Origin: Gammaproteobacteria bacterium
GTDB taxonomy: Bacteria > Pseudomonadota > Gammaproteobacteria > SZUA-229
Length of the DNA: 8,315 bases
NCBI GenBank assembly: GCA_016191795.1
Contig: JACPVK010000317.1
Span: 1-8,315 of the forward strand
Direction: 5' to 3'
The notes beneath the pieces are model-generated. The model did not search any database and had not been told where the DNA came from. It saw only the letters and a list, made by a program, of their open reading frames with translations. Shown one piece after another: positions 1 through 5,723 of this stretch; position 1 is the first letter of the stretch; every line of letters starts with the position of its first letter. The translations under genes and the position numbers were made by a program.

Positions 1-861
1 AAATCCCACAAGGTTAGCGTTAAGGAGGCTGCTTCCTGGTCGCTGCTATGGGTTACCCTGGCGTTGTTGTTTAATGCCGGCCTGTGGTGGCATTTAACCG
101 GCTCGGCAGGCGCGGAGGTTGCCGATCGCAAGGCGCTGGAATTCCTCACCGGTTATTTGATTGAAAAATCGTTATCGGTGGACAACGTGTTTATTTTTCT
201 GCTGATATTTTCTTCTTTCCATGTGCCTCCGGAGTATCAACGCCGCGTACTCATTTATGGCGTGCTGGGTGCAATTGTCATGCGTGCCATCATGATTCTG
301 GCGGGTGCCTGGGTAGTGCAGGAATTTAGCTGGGTACTTTATATATTTGGCGTGTTCCTGGTGATTACCGGTATGCGCATGCTGGTGATGGCAGAAAAAA
401 CGCCTGATCTGGAAAAAAATCCGGTGCTCAGATTTGCACGTAATCATTTACGCATTGCCGAGGGCTATCACGGCGAAAAATTCACTGTGAAGAAAGATGG
501 GTTGCTTTATTTTACACCGCTGTTTCTGGTACTGATTTTGATTGAGGTAACTGATCTGGTATTCGCCGTGGATTCGATTCCGGCTATTTTTGCGATTACT
601 ACGGATCCATTTATAGTGTTCACCTCTAACATCTTTGCCATTCTGGGTTTGCGAGCTCTGTACTTTTTGCTCGCCGATGTGGCAGATCGTTTTCACTTGC
701 TCAAATATGGCCTGGCCATGGTGCTCACATTTATTGGTACCAAGATGCTGATTATGCCGTGGTATCACGTGCCGGTAGGTGCCTCGCTCGCCATTGTTGC
801 GGTGCTGATCGGAGCAAGTGTTATTGCCAGTTTAATTGCCACACGTGAGGTTAAAAAATGA
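1..861 (+). CDS. alx: TerC family membrane protein, Alx type (5' end outside window)
   Basis: The frame is open from base 1, so the gene begins before the window; 286 residues are visible. E. coli Alx has about 321, so roughly 35-40 N-terminal residues are missing. It is an inner-membrane protein with several hydrophobic segments. TerC/Alx proteins are linked to manganese export and alkaline-pH or metal homeostasis. The two conserved acidic stretches of the family are present: ExxxxxDN near visible residues 55-62, and the second one with E182, D185 and D191, followed by the family block IPAIFAITTDPF. The segments around the conserved motifs are almost identical to E. coli Alx. A TTG at 64 could be read as a start but lies inside the conserved family region and is rejected. 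The stop codon overlaps the next gene by four bases (ATGA), so the two are probably co-translated. In E. coli alx is controlled by a manganese-sensing riboswitch; that leader would lie outside this window. Confidence 0.95.
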   Translation, partial: KSHKVSVKEAASWSLLWVTLALLFNAGLWWHLTGSAGAEVADRKALEFLTGYLIEKSLSVDNVFIFLLIFSSFHVPPEYQRRVLIYGVLGAIVMRAIMILAGAWVVQEFSWVLYIFGVFLVITGMRMLVMAEKTPDLEKNPVLRFARNHLRIAEGYHGEKFTVKKDGLLYFTPLFLVLILIEVTDLVFAVDSIPAIFAITTDPFIVFTSNIFAILGLRALYFLLADVADRFHLLKYGLAMVLTFIGTKMLIMPWYHVPVGASLAIVAVLIGASVIASLIATREVKK

Positions 862-1259
862 TGCGATTTATTGCAATCTTGCTAACTGTACTTGCGCTGG
901 GTGCCTGTGCCGAACCACCTTATACCAATGTTGATAATGACGGCCTGAAACAACTGATGGCACAGGGTGTGCCGGTTTATGATGTGCGCCGGGCAGATGA
1001 ATGGCACGCTACCGGCGTGGTAGCAGGCAGTCATCAGTTAACGTTTGTTGATGCGCAGGGGCGGTTGAATCCGGAATTTTTGCCACGCTTCAGCGCCGAG
1101 GTGGCTAAAGATGCACCGGTTGTTCTGATTTGTCGCACCGGCAACCGCACCGATAAACTGGCACGTGAACTGATGTCATTGGGTTACACCCGGATTTATA
1201 ACGTGCGTGATGGCATTACTCACTGGATCGGGGAGAAACAACCCGTTGTTAAAATCTGA
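858..1259 (+). CDS. rhodanese-domain lipoprotein
   Basis: A 133-residue protein with a lipoprotein signal: a short hydrophobic stretch at residues 4-14, then the lipobox LGAC with lipidated Cys17. Ala at +2 gives no inner-membrane retention signal, so outer-membrane anchoring facing the periplasm is inferred. Residues 25-128 form one rhodanese domain: the VYDVRRADEW block at 40-49 and the active-site loop CRTGNR starting at Cys92, the residue that carries the persulfide in sulfurtransferases. The catalytic cysteine is intact, so it is not a dead copy. ATG at 858 is preferred over the adjacent ATG at 861 because GAGG at 847-850 is seven bases upstream. The four-base overlap with alx implies translational coupling. 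The substrate cannot be told from sequence; periplasmic thiosulfate, sulfide or thiol-redox chemistry is possible. Confidence 0.9.
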   Translation: MMRFIAILLTVLALGACAEPPYTNVDNDGLKQLMAQGVPVYDVRRADEWHATGVVAGSHQLTFVDAQGRLNPEFLPRFSAEVAKDAPVVLICRTGNRTDKLARELMSLGYTRIYNVRDGITHWIGEKQPVVKI

Positions 1260-1269
1260 GCACCAACAT

Positions 1270-1965
1270 ATGAATAATATTAACGCTACTGCAAAACCCA
1301 ATGTGTTAGTCGAACTGCTGATCACGCTGATTATTCCTTCGCTGATTTTGATGAAGCTCAGCGGTCCGGAAAATCTCGGTGTCGTGTACGCCTTGTTGCT
1401 GGCACTGACGTTTCCACTGTTCTGGGGGCTGCGCGATTTAATGACGCGGCGCAAAGTTAATTTTCTCGCCGTACTGGGGCTGGTGAGTATCCTGCTCACG
1501 GGCGGTATTGGTTTGTTGCAGCTCGACACGCAATGGCTGGCGGTAAAGGAAGCGGCAATACCCGGAGTTATCGGTCTGGGTGTTATTATTTCGGCGTATA
1601 CACCTTACCCATTGGTGAAGGTGTTGTTGTTCAGTCCGATGTTGATGAACGTTGAGCGTATTCAGGAAAGTTTAAGTCAGCGCGGCAACATGGCGGCTTT
1701 TGAAACGCGTTTAAAGCGCGCCACCTGGATGCTGGGCGGTACCTTCTTTTTTTCCTCGGTGATGAATTATTTGCTGGCCACCTGGATAGTCACCAGTCCA
1801 ACCGGTACGCCAGCCTTTAACGAAGAGCTGGGGCAGTTAACCTTGTTAAGTTATCCGGTCATTGCCTTGCCCTCGACCATCATGATGATGATGGTGCTGT
1901 ATTACCTGACGCGCAGCATTCGCGAACTGGCGGGGCTGAAACTGACCGAGGCCCTCAAGGGCTAA
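1270..1965 (+). CDS. VC0807-type six-helix membrane protein
   Basis: A 231-residue polytopic inner-membrane protein with about six hydrophobic segments (approximately residues 11-29, 36-54, 64-84, 96-113, 153-173 and 190-212). It resembles the uncharacterised VC0807 family: an N-terminal helix ending in LILMKLS, the block LTGGIGLLQLD near residues 76-86 followed by WLAVKEAAIP, and FNEELG near 183-188. These come from memory of the family rather than a search. No function is established for it. The frame is open back to an ATG at 1207, inside the rhodanese gene, but those 21 extra residues are polar and unlike the family. ATG at 1270, ten bases after the rhodanese stop, is therefore chosen, although no good Shine-Dalgarno is visible. 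The close spacing places it in the alx operon. Confidence 0.82.
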   Translation: MNNINATAKPNVLVELLITLIIPSLILMKLSGPENLGVVYALLLALTFPLFWGLRDLMTRRKVNFLAVLGLVSILLTGGIGLLQLDTQWLAVKEAAIPGVIGLGVIISAYTPYPLVKVLLFSPMLMNVERIQESLSQRGNMAAFETRLKRATWMLGGTFFFSSVMNYLLATWIVTSPTGTPAFNEELGQLTLLSYPVIALPSTIMMMMVLYYLTRSIRELAGLKLTEALKG

Positions 1966-2009
1966 CGATTGGCTGGCACGATTAATTCATTGAAAGAGAG
2001 TCAGTAAAC

Positions 2010-2237
2010 ATGAGCAACAAAGCAAAACGCGATGTGGAAAAAACCTACCCCTTGCCGGACTTTATTGCCAAGTTACGGCGTCTGGCTGATGCCCTGGAGC
2101 AGGGTGAACCTTTTGAAATCCAGATTGCGGGCGAAAGAATTTATGTGCCTGCCCAAGCTGTCTGTAATATCGAGCATGAACGCGAAGGCAGGCAGGAAGA
2201 AATCGAGTTTCAGATTAAATGGACGAATACACCTTAA
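2010..2237 (+). CDS. amphi-Trp domain-containing small protein
   Basis: A 75-residue soluble, charged protein matching the pattern of the amphi-Trp domain family (small proteins with alternating hydrophobic/acidic strands near a C-terminal Trp). Residues 15-31 form an amphipathic helix of the AKLRRLADALEQG type, then come strands around EIQIAGERIYVP (36-47), and an acidic alternating strand ending in IKW at about 69-71. The function of the family is unknown. AAAGAGAG at 1993-2000 is a plausible ribosome binding site nine bases before the ATG. It follows the membrane protein gene by 44 bases, so it may be read from the same transcript. A terminator candidate lies about 80 bases downstream. Confidence 0.8.
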   Translation: MSNKAKRDVEKTYPLPDFIAKLRRLADALEQGEPFEIQIAGERIYVPAQAVCNIEHEREGRQEEIEFQIKWTNTP

Positions 2238-2317
2238 TTTATTTCGAAGTTTATCTCGACATCGATAATGCGACGTATACGGGTTATCCCCGTCTGTCTT
2301 ATTCTGATTTGAAATAC

Positions 2318-2347
2318 AGGACCGGCCTTTGCAAAACCGGCCCTTAA
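2318..2347 (+). terminator. possible terminator hairpin after the amphi-Trp gene
   Basis: The arms AGGACCGG (2318-2325) and CCGGCCCT (2337-2344) pair over eight positions with one A-C mismatch around an 11-base loop. TTAAAATTT follows. The tract after the stem is not a clean run of T, so the call is tentative. A second, smaller hairpin (ACGGG at 2279-2283 with CCCGT at 2289-2293, loop of five) lies upstream. The remaining 2238-2485 spacer shows no convincing gene; its 3' end holds a promoter candidate. Confidence 0.4.
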
Positions 2348-2436
2348 AATTTCCCGCCCACGTCACTCAATTCTTTCACAGCCTAGAAAATCTGCATACC
2401 TGGCAGTGAAGTTAATTGCATTGCGCCGTGCAGAGT

Positions 2437-2465
2437 GTTACAGCCCGGTGATTTGCACCTATACT
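2437..2465 (+). promoter_or_regulatory. sigma-70-like promoter candidate for the pentapeptide gene
   Basis: A -35-like GTTACA (2437-2442, 4 of 6 consensus bases) is separated by exactly 17 bases from a -10 TATACT (2460-2465, 5 of 6). Transcription would begin near 2472, giving a leader of about 26 bases before the preferred ATG at 2498. It is in the right place for the gene that follows, but is called from sequence pattern only. Confidence 0.45.
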
Positions 2466-2497
2466 AACGCCAACTTAAACATTATGTGTGTCCGGTT

Positions 2498-3370
2498 ATG
2501 TCGCAAAATTCGCAACAGGCTCGCTGGTATGTCAAAAAAAATGGACGTATTCAGGGGCCATTTCCTAATCAGTTGATCAGCAGCTATTTGATTCTGGGTC
2601 GTATCGACCTTGAATGTGAAATCAGTCAGGACCAGGCTAACTGGGCACCGGTTAAAAATTTCAGGGCACTGGTACCGGATGTTGTGTTGAATGCGGGTAC
2701 ACCGGAAGGTGCTCGTGCTTTAATGCTGGCGCGAGTGCGTGAGGATGAACGCAGTGCACGCGGTGAAGCAGATGGCAGTGTCGAGCGGCGGGCAGAAGAA
2801 GACCAGGCGATCAAGTTACATCGCCAGCTGCGTGATGATATTCGTAACGACTACCACAGTCGTTTTCAGTCGAACTGGCGTTACTGGGTGCCCATACTGG
2901 TGGTGGCGACTGGCATTATCCTGGCATTTATTTTTTACCGGCCGGCACCGGTGGTCTCGTCTGATTGTTCAGCACCTGCGCAGCCGGGCGTAGACTGGTC
3001 AGGTTGCAACAAACAGGGCGTGGTGTTGTCGGTGCGTGATTTGTCTGGTTCGCACTGGGCCGCAGGGCGTTTTAACGAAGCCAATTTCATGGGCAGCAAG
3101 CTCGATAACAGCGATCTCTCCTATGCCAATTTCACCCGTGCCAATTTCCAGCAGGCCAGTTTGCAACGTGTTTATTTAAAAGGGGCAGTACTGGATCAGG
3201 CTGATCTTCAGGGCGCAAGTCTGGCCGGTTCGGATTTGAGTTATGCCGAACTGACCGGAGCCCTGCTCACGGATGCCAAACTCAATGGCGCGCGTTTTGA
3301 TCATGCTATCTGGGTGAATGGGGAAGTGTGCCTTGCCGGTTCTGTTGGGGAGTGTTTACAGGCAAGGTAG
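2498..3370 (+). CDS. membrane-anchored GYF_2-like / pentapeptide-repeat protein
   Basis: A 290-residue protein from ATG 2498; a GTG at 2486 would add four residues. Residues 9-60 resemble a GYF_2 domain: WY at 10-11, GPF at 20-22, a Gly at 34 and W49-A-P, typical of small protein- or peptide-binding modules. A charged, probably helical linker follows (70-128). One hydrophobic segment at 129-147 is preceded by Arg-rich sequence, so the positive-inside rule puts the N-terminus in the cytoplasm and the C-terminus in the periplasm. Residues 178-272 are 19 consecutive five-residue units, each ending in Leu, Phe or Trp, predicted to form a right-handed quadrilateral beta-helix of nearly five turns. 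Cysteine pairs flank the helix (C157/C170 and C278/C286), as expected for disulfides in the periplasm. The C-terminal WVNGEVC...SVGEC pattern recurs in other pentapeptide proteins. The function is unknown; a scaffold linking the cytoplasm to the periplasm is only an inference. Confidence 0.85.
   Translation: MSQNSQQARWYVKKNGRIQGPFPNQLISSYLILGRIDLECEISQDQANWAPVKNFRALVPDVVLNAGTPEGARALMLARVREDERSARGEADGSVERRAEEDQAIKLHRQLRDDIRNDYHSRFQSNWRYWVPILVVATGIILAFIFYRPAPVVSSDCSAPAQPGVDWSGCNKQGVVLSVRDLSGSHWAAGRFNEANFMGSKLDNSDLSYANFTRANFQQASLQRVYLKGAVLDQADLQGASLAGSDLSYAELTGALLTDAKLNGARFDHAIWVNGEVCLAGSVGECLQAR
3029..3313 (+). repeat. 19 tandem pentapeptide-coding units
   Basis: These 285 bases encode 19 five-residue units without an insertion or break. 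The fifth position is Leu, Phe or Trp throughout, and Ala or Ser is frequent at the third. The repeat is at protein level; the DNA of the units has diverged, so it does not look like a recent slippage expansion. Confidence 0.85.
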
Positions 3371-3415
3371 GGTGTCAGTTTTCTGTCGTGGCCAGGTTTA
3401 CAGGGCCGGGAATGA

Positions 3416-3440
3416 TGCCGCCGCGCGCGGCAAATATTTG
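3416..3440 (+). terminator. GC-rich hairpin after the pentapeptide gene
   Basis: TGCCGC (3416-3421) pairs perfectly with GCGGCA (3427-3432) around a five-base CGCGC loop and is followed directly by AATATTTG. Its position, 46 bases after the stop codon and before the next promoter candidate, fits an intrinsic terminator, though the T tract is short. The downstream part, CAAATATTTG at 3431-3440, is itself a perfect palindrome. Confidence 0.45.
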
Positions 3441-3460
3441 TCACAAGCCTGAGAATAAGT

Positions 3461-3488
3461 TTGTAACTATCTGAAATTAAACAATAAT
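3461..3488 (+). promoter_or_regulatory. promoter candidate upstream of the diguanylate cyclase
   Basis: TTGTAA (3461-3466) and AATAAT (3483-3488, 5 of 6 to the -10 consensus) are separated by 16 bases in an AT-rich stretch. Transcription would start near 3495, too close to an ATG at 3499 for a normal leader but giving about 50 bases before the ATG at 3544. Pattern-based call. Confidence 0.35.
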
Positions 3489-3520
3489 TGCTTTTGGCAT
3501 GAATATCGCTGGTGTAGGTC

Positions 3521-3533
3521 TAACTACACTTGG
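3521..3533 (+). repeat. 13-base motif copy 1, upstream of the diguanylate cyclase
   Basis: TAACTACACTTGG here is identical to bases 7753-7765 upstream of the amidase gene. It ends 10 bases before the preferred start at 3544. Both copies have T two bases before the motif, giving TnTAAC, which can be read as a -10-like element; a protein-binding site is the other possibility. Confidence 0.4.
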
Positions 3534-3543
3534 AATCATTGCC

Positions 3544-4473
3544 ATGTCTATACACACGTCACCCCTCGATCTGGTTAAGGATTTGCGAGATGTTCGCAGT
3601 ATTTTGAGCGCCAGAGAAAAGGCGGAACGTCGTGGTTCGCCATCAACCGCCTGGCAGCAGCTGTCACTGGAGTTGTCATTACGCCTGCAAACCTCGCTGG
3701 ATGTTGAGTGGATTATCGAGCAGTTCATGAACATGATTCATGCACATATGCTGTATGACGGTTATCAGTACAGCGTCAGCAGTCCGGATTTCACCCTGAA
3801 GACAGGTCGTGATCAGGGCCATAGCTGTCACTACAACCTGAGTATTGATACGGCGGAACTGGGCAGCCTGGCGTTGTATCGTGGCCGTAAATTTGCTGAA
3901 TCCGAATTGATGTTGCTGGAGAATCTGCTCGCCAGCCTGGTTTATCCCCTGCGTAATGCCATTTTGTATCGCAGTGCACTGTTGATGGCGCATCGTGATG
4001 TGCTGACAGGTGTTAACAATCGCTCAACATTTGATGCTACCGTCACACGTGAAATTAATCTCGCGCACCGCAATGGCAGCGACCTGGCCATGCTGGTGAT
4101 TGATATTGATCACTTCAAACGCGTTAACGATACTTATGGTCATGCGGCAGGTGATGAAGTGATCAGGACGGTGGCGCAACTTATCCAGTTGTCTGTGCGT
4201 AATACTGACCATGTATTTCGTTACGGTGGGGAAGAATTTGTGGTGTTGCTGGAAGCATCTGATTGCGAAAAAGCCTGTGTGGCTGCGGATCGTATTCTCG
4301 AATCGGTACGCACCGCCGAAGTTGTCTGGCAGGATCAGAAACTCTCCACTGCAGTGAGCATAGGTGTGAGTTGTCTGACCAGAACAGACAGTGCCAGTGA
4401 ATTATTTGGCCGCGCCGATCGTGCACTTTACGAAGCAAAAAAAACCGGTCGTGATCAGTATCAGATTGCCTGA
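3544..4473 (+). CDS. diguanylate cyclase with GAF-like sensor domain
   Basis: Makes cyclic di-GMP from two GTP in the cytoplasm. From ATG 3544 it has 309 residues. The first ~35 are a charged helix, about 36-145 look like a GAF-type sensory domain without membrane segments, and 150-309 are a complete GGDEF domain. Seen in it are DVLTGVNNR at the domain start, the metal-binding DIDHFK block, NDTYGHAAGDE, and GGEEF at 228-232. An RNTD motif sits exactly five residues before GGEEF, the position of the allosteric I-site, so product inhibition is expected. An in-frame ATG at 3499 would add 15 residues. The later start is preferred because GGAA at 3532-3535 is eight bases before it, and because a motif shared with the amidase upstream region falls between the two. 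It stands alone between two intergenic regions. The ligand of the sensor domain is unknown. Confidence 0.93.
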   Translation: MSIHTSPLDLVKDLRDVRSILSAREKAERRGSPSTAWQQLSLELSLRLQTSLDVEWIIEQFMNMIHAHMLYDGYQYSVSSPDFTLKTGRDQGHSCHYNLSIDTAELGSLALYRGRKFAESELMLLENLLASLVYPLRNAILYRSALLMAHRDVLTGVNNRSTFDATVTREINLAHRNGSDLAMLVIDIDHFKRVNDTYGHAAGDEVIRTVAQLIQLSVRNTDHVFRYGGEEFVVLLEASDCEKACVAADRILESVRTAEVVWQDQKLSTAVSIGVSCLTRTDSASELFGRADRALYEAKKTGRDQYQIA

Positions 4474-4474
4474 A

Positions 4475-4491
4475 CATATTAATAAAATATG
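4475..4491 (+). other. AT-rich hairpin just after the diguanylate cyclase stop
   Basis: CATATT (4475-4480) and AATATG (4486-4491) form a perfect six-base stem around AATAA, starting one base after the stop codon. It is followed by a second, weaker inverted repeat (GCACAA 4493-4498 with TTGTGC 4512-4517). Neither has a T run after it, so they may stabilise a transcript end or be chance. Confidence 0.3.
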
Positions 4492-4531
4492 CGCACAACA
4501 TTGTTGGGGTTTTGTGCTTCACACAGAAGAC

Positions 4532-4562
4532 TTGCCTGTCATTGCAGATCATAGGCTAGACT
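4532..4562 (+). promoter_or_regulatory. weak promoter candidate for the CarS-like operon
   Basis: TTGCCT (4532-4537, 4 of 6) and TAGACT (4557-4562, 4 of 6) lie 19 bases apart, longer than the ideal 17. It is the best candidate in the 108-base spacer before the gene at 4582 and would give a leader of about 13 bases. Confidence 0.25.
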
Positions 4563-4581
4563 GTTAGTAATCCCACTACCT

Positions 4582-5082
4582 ATGCTAACAGGGTGCAGTT
4601 TGATACTTTCCCTGATTCACCTGTTAATCCTCATACTGGTTGCCAATGGTGCGCCGATTATTGCGCGCAACCTGCTGGCGCCACGTTTTAATTTACCGCT
4701 GGATTTTTATATACAGTTTCACAACCGTGATTTGTTTGGGCCGAGTAAAACCTGGCGTGGATTAATCGCATCCCTGATTTGTACAGCGGTGGTGGCAATC
4801 CTGCTGGGTTATTCCTTGCTGACCGGTATCTGGGTGGCGCTGTTAGCCATGGCTGGTGATGTGCTGTCGAGTTTTATTAAACGGCGTTTGAATATGCGAC
4901 CTAGCAGTATGGCGCCGTTTCTGGATCAGGTCCCCGAATCCCTGTTACCGGCCATGGTGATGCATGGGCAGTTCGGTCTGGATGTCCCGTCTGTTATGAT
5001 TCTGGTATTGGTTTTTATCGCCCTGGAATTAATATTGTCGCGAATACTGTATCGTCTGGGTCTGCGTAAAACACCTTATTAG
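4582..5082 (+). CDS. CDP-archaeol synthase-like (CarS/PF01864) cytidylyltransferase
   Basis: A 166-residue membrane protein with about four to five hydrophobic segments (near 6-22, 60-79, 82-97 and 137-155). It shows the CarS/DUF46 family motifs: NGAP at 22-25, P39-x-D41, then R49-D50 followed by FGPSKTWRG at 52-60, GD at 92-93 followed by SFIKRR at 97-102, and DQ at 115-116. These correspond to the nucleotide/metal-binding loops of the CdsA superfamily, which transfers CMP from CTP onto a phosphatidic-acid-type lipid. Archaeal members activate an unsaturated archaetidic acid; the bacterial substrate is not known and a diacyl lipid is more likely. No Shine-Dalgarno is clear before the ATG, but the predicted N-terminal helix starts almost at once, so little room exists for another start. 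A CDP-alcohol phosphatidyltransferase follows after 28 bases, which supports a role in supplying a CDP-lipid to it. Confidence 0.83.
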   Translation: MLTGCSLILSLIHLLILILVANGAPIIARNLLAPRFNLPLDFYIQFHNRDLFGPSKTWRGLIASLICTAVVAILLGYSLLTGIWVALLAMAGDVLSSFIKRRLNMRPSSMAPFLDQVPESLLPAMVMHGQFGLDVPSVMILVLVFIALELILSRILYRLGLRKTPY

Positions 5083-5110
5083 ACAACATGATTAACTACC
5101 TGGCCTGACT

Positions 5111-5713
5111 ATGCATCCTGCCAATCGCGAAATAATTAACTGGCCAAATCTGGTCAGCTTTATTCGTATACTGCTGGCGCCGGTACTGCTCATGCTGGCT
5201 ATTTATCAGCAACCGGTGTGGTTTATGCTGGTGCTGGTATTCTCGGAATTTACCGATGTGCTCGATGGTTTTCTGGCGCGGCATCTTAACCAGATTACGG
5301 CATTGGGTTCGCATCTGGATAGCTGGGGCGATTTTTTAATTTACTCCATGCTGGCCATTTCGGCGTGGATTATGTGGCCGGACATTGTGCGCCGCGAAGC
5401 CATTTATTTTGTGCTGATAGTTATCAGTTTTACGTTGCCGGTACTGGTAGGTTTGATCAAGTTTGGCAATCTAACCAGCTATCACACCTGGGGCGTGCGC
5501 CTGGCGGTGGCGATTACGGTCATTGCCTATATCCTGTTATTTATGCAATGGCTGGACTGGCCATTTCGGTTTGCTGCCGTATTTTGTGTATTGGCAGCCA
5601 TTGAACAAATAGTCATCACCCTGGTCATGGCGCAGCAACACGAAGATGTACGCACCATCTGGCAGGCGATGAAGTTTAAACGGATGCAAAAAATTCAAGA
5701 TCCACCGCAATGA
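5111..5713 (+). CDS. CDP-alcohol phosphatidyltransferase family protein
   Basis: A 200-residue integral membrane enzyme with about six hydrophobic segments. It joins a CDP-activated lipid to an alcohol headgroup, releasing CMP. The full family signature is present in the correct spacing: D49-x2-D52-G53-x2-A56-R57-x8-G66-x3-D70-x3-D74, where the four Asp bind two metal ions and the last acts as base. The N-terminal WPNLVSFIRILLAPVLL (11-27) is typical of phosphatidylglycerophosphate- and cardiolipin-synthase-like members. A KFGNLTSYHTW block at 117-127 marks a subgroup I cannot name. The acceptor alcohol is unknown; glycerol-3-phosphate, inositol-phosphate-like or another alcohol are all open. 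The C-terminal 25 residues are polar and basic. It lies between the CarS-like gene and nnr (stop 10 bases before nnr), so all are likely on one transcript. Confidence 0.9.
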   Translation: MHPANREIINWPNLVSFIRILLAPVLLMLAIYQQPVWFMLVLVFSEFTDVLDGFLARHLNQITALGSHLDSWGDFLIYSMLAISAWIMWPDIVRREAIYFVLIVISFTLPVLVGLIKFGNLTSYHTWGVRLAVAITVIAYILLFMQWLDWPFRFAAVFCVLAAIEQIVITLVMAQQHEDVRTIWQAMKFKRMQKIQDPPQ

Positions 5714-5723
5714 AAAAATCAAA

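Noticed and set aside
1207..1269. 21-residue N-terminal extension of the VC0807-type protein from ATG 1207
   Set aside because: It lies inside the rhodanese gene in another frame, is polar, and ATG 1270 gives a start just before the first membrane helix.
1176..1529. 117-codon minus-strand open frame
   Set aside because: Antisense to the rhodanese and VC0807-type genes, with no recognisable domain or ribosome binding site.
1951..1963. GCCC-TCAA-GGGC hairpin at the end of the VC0807-type gene as terminator
   Set aside because: Four-base stem inside the coding sequence with no T tract after it.
2268..2312. 14-codon hydrophobic mini-ORF in the spacer after the amphi-Trp gene
   Set aside because: No ribosome binding site, overlaps a small hairpin, and its length is easily reached by chance.
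2321..2343. Direct repeat ACCGGCC twice with TTTGCAAA between, considered as a repeat array or operator
   Set aside because: Only two copies exist, and the imperfect hairpin reading of the same bases as a terminator explains them better; it is not a CRISPR.
4181..4552. 123-codon minus-strand open frame over the GGDEF domain
   Set aside because: The plus strand encodes intact catalytic motifs here; the reverse translation has no family features.
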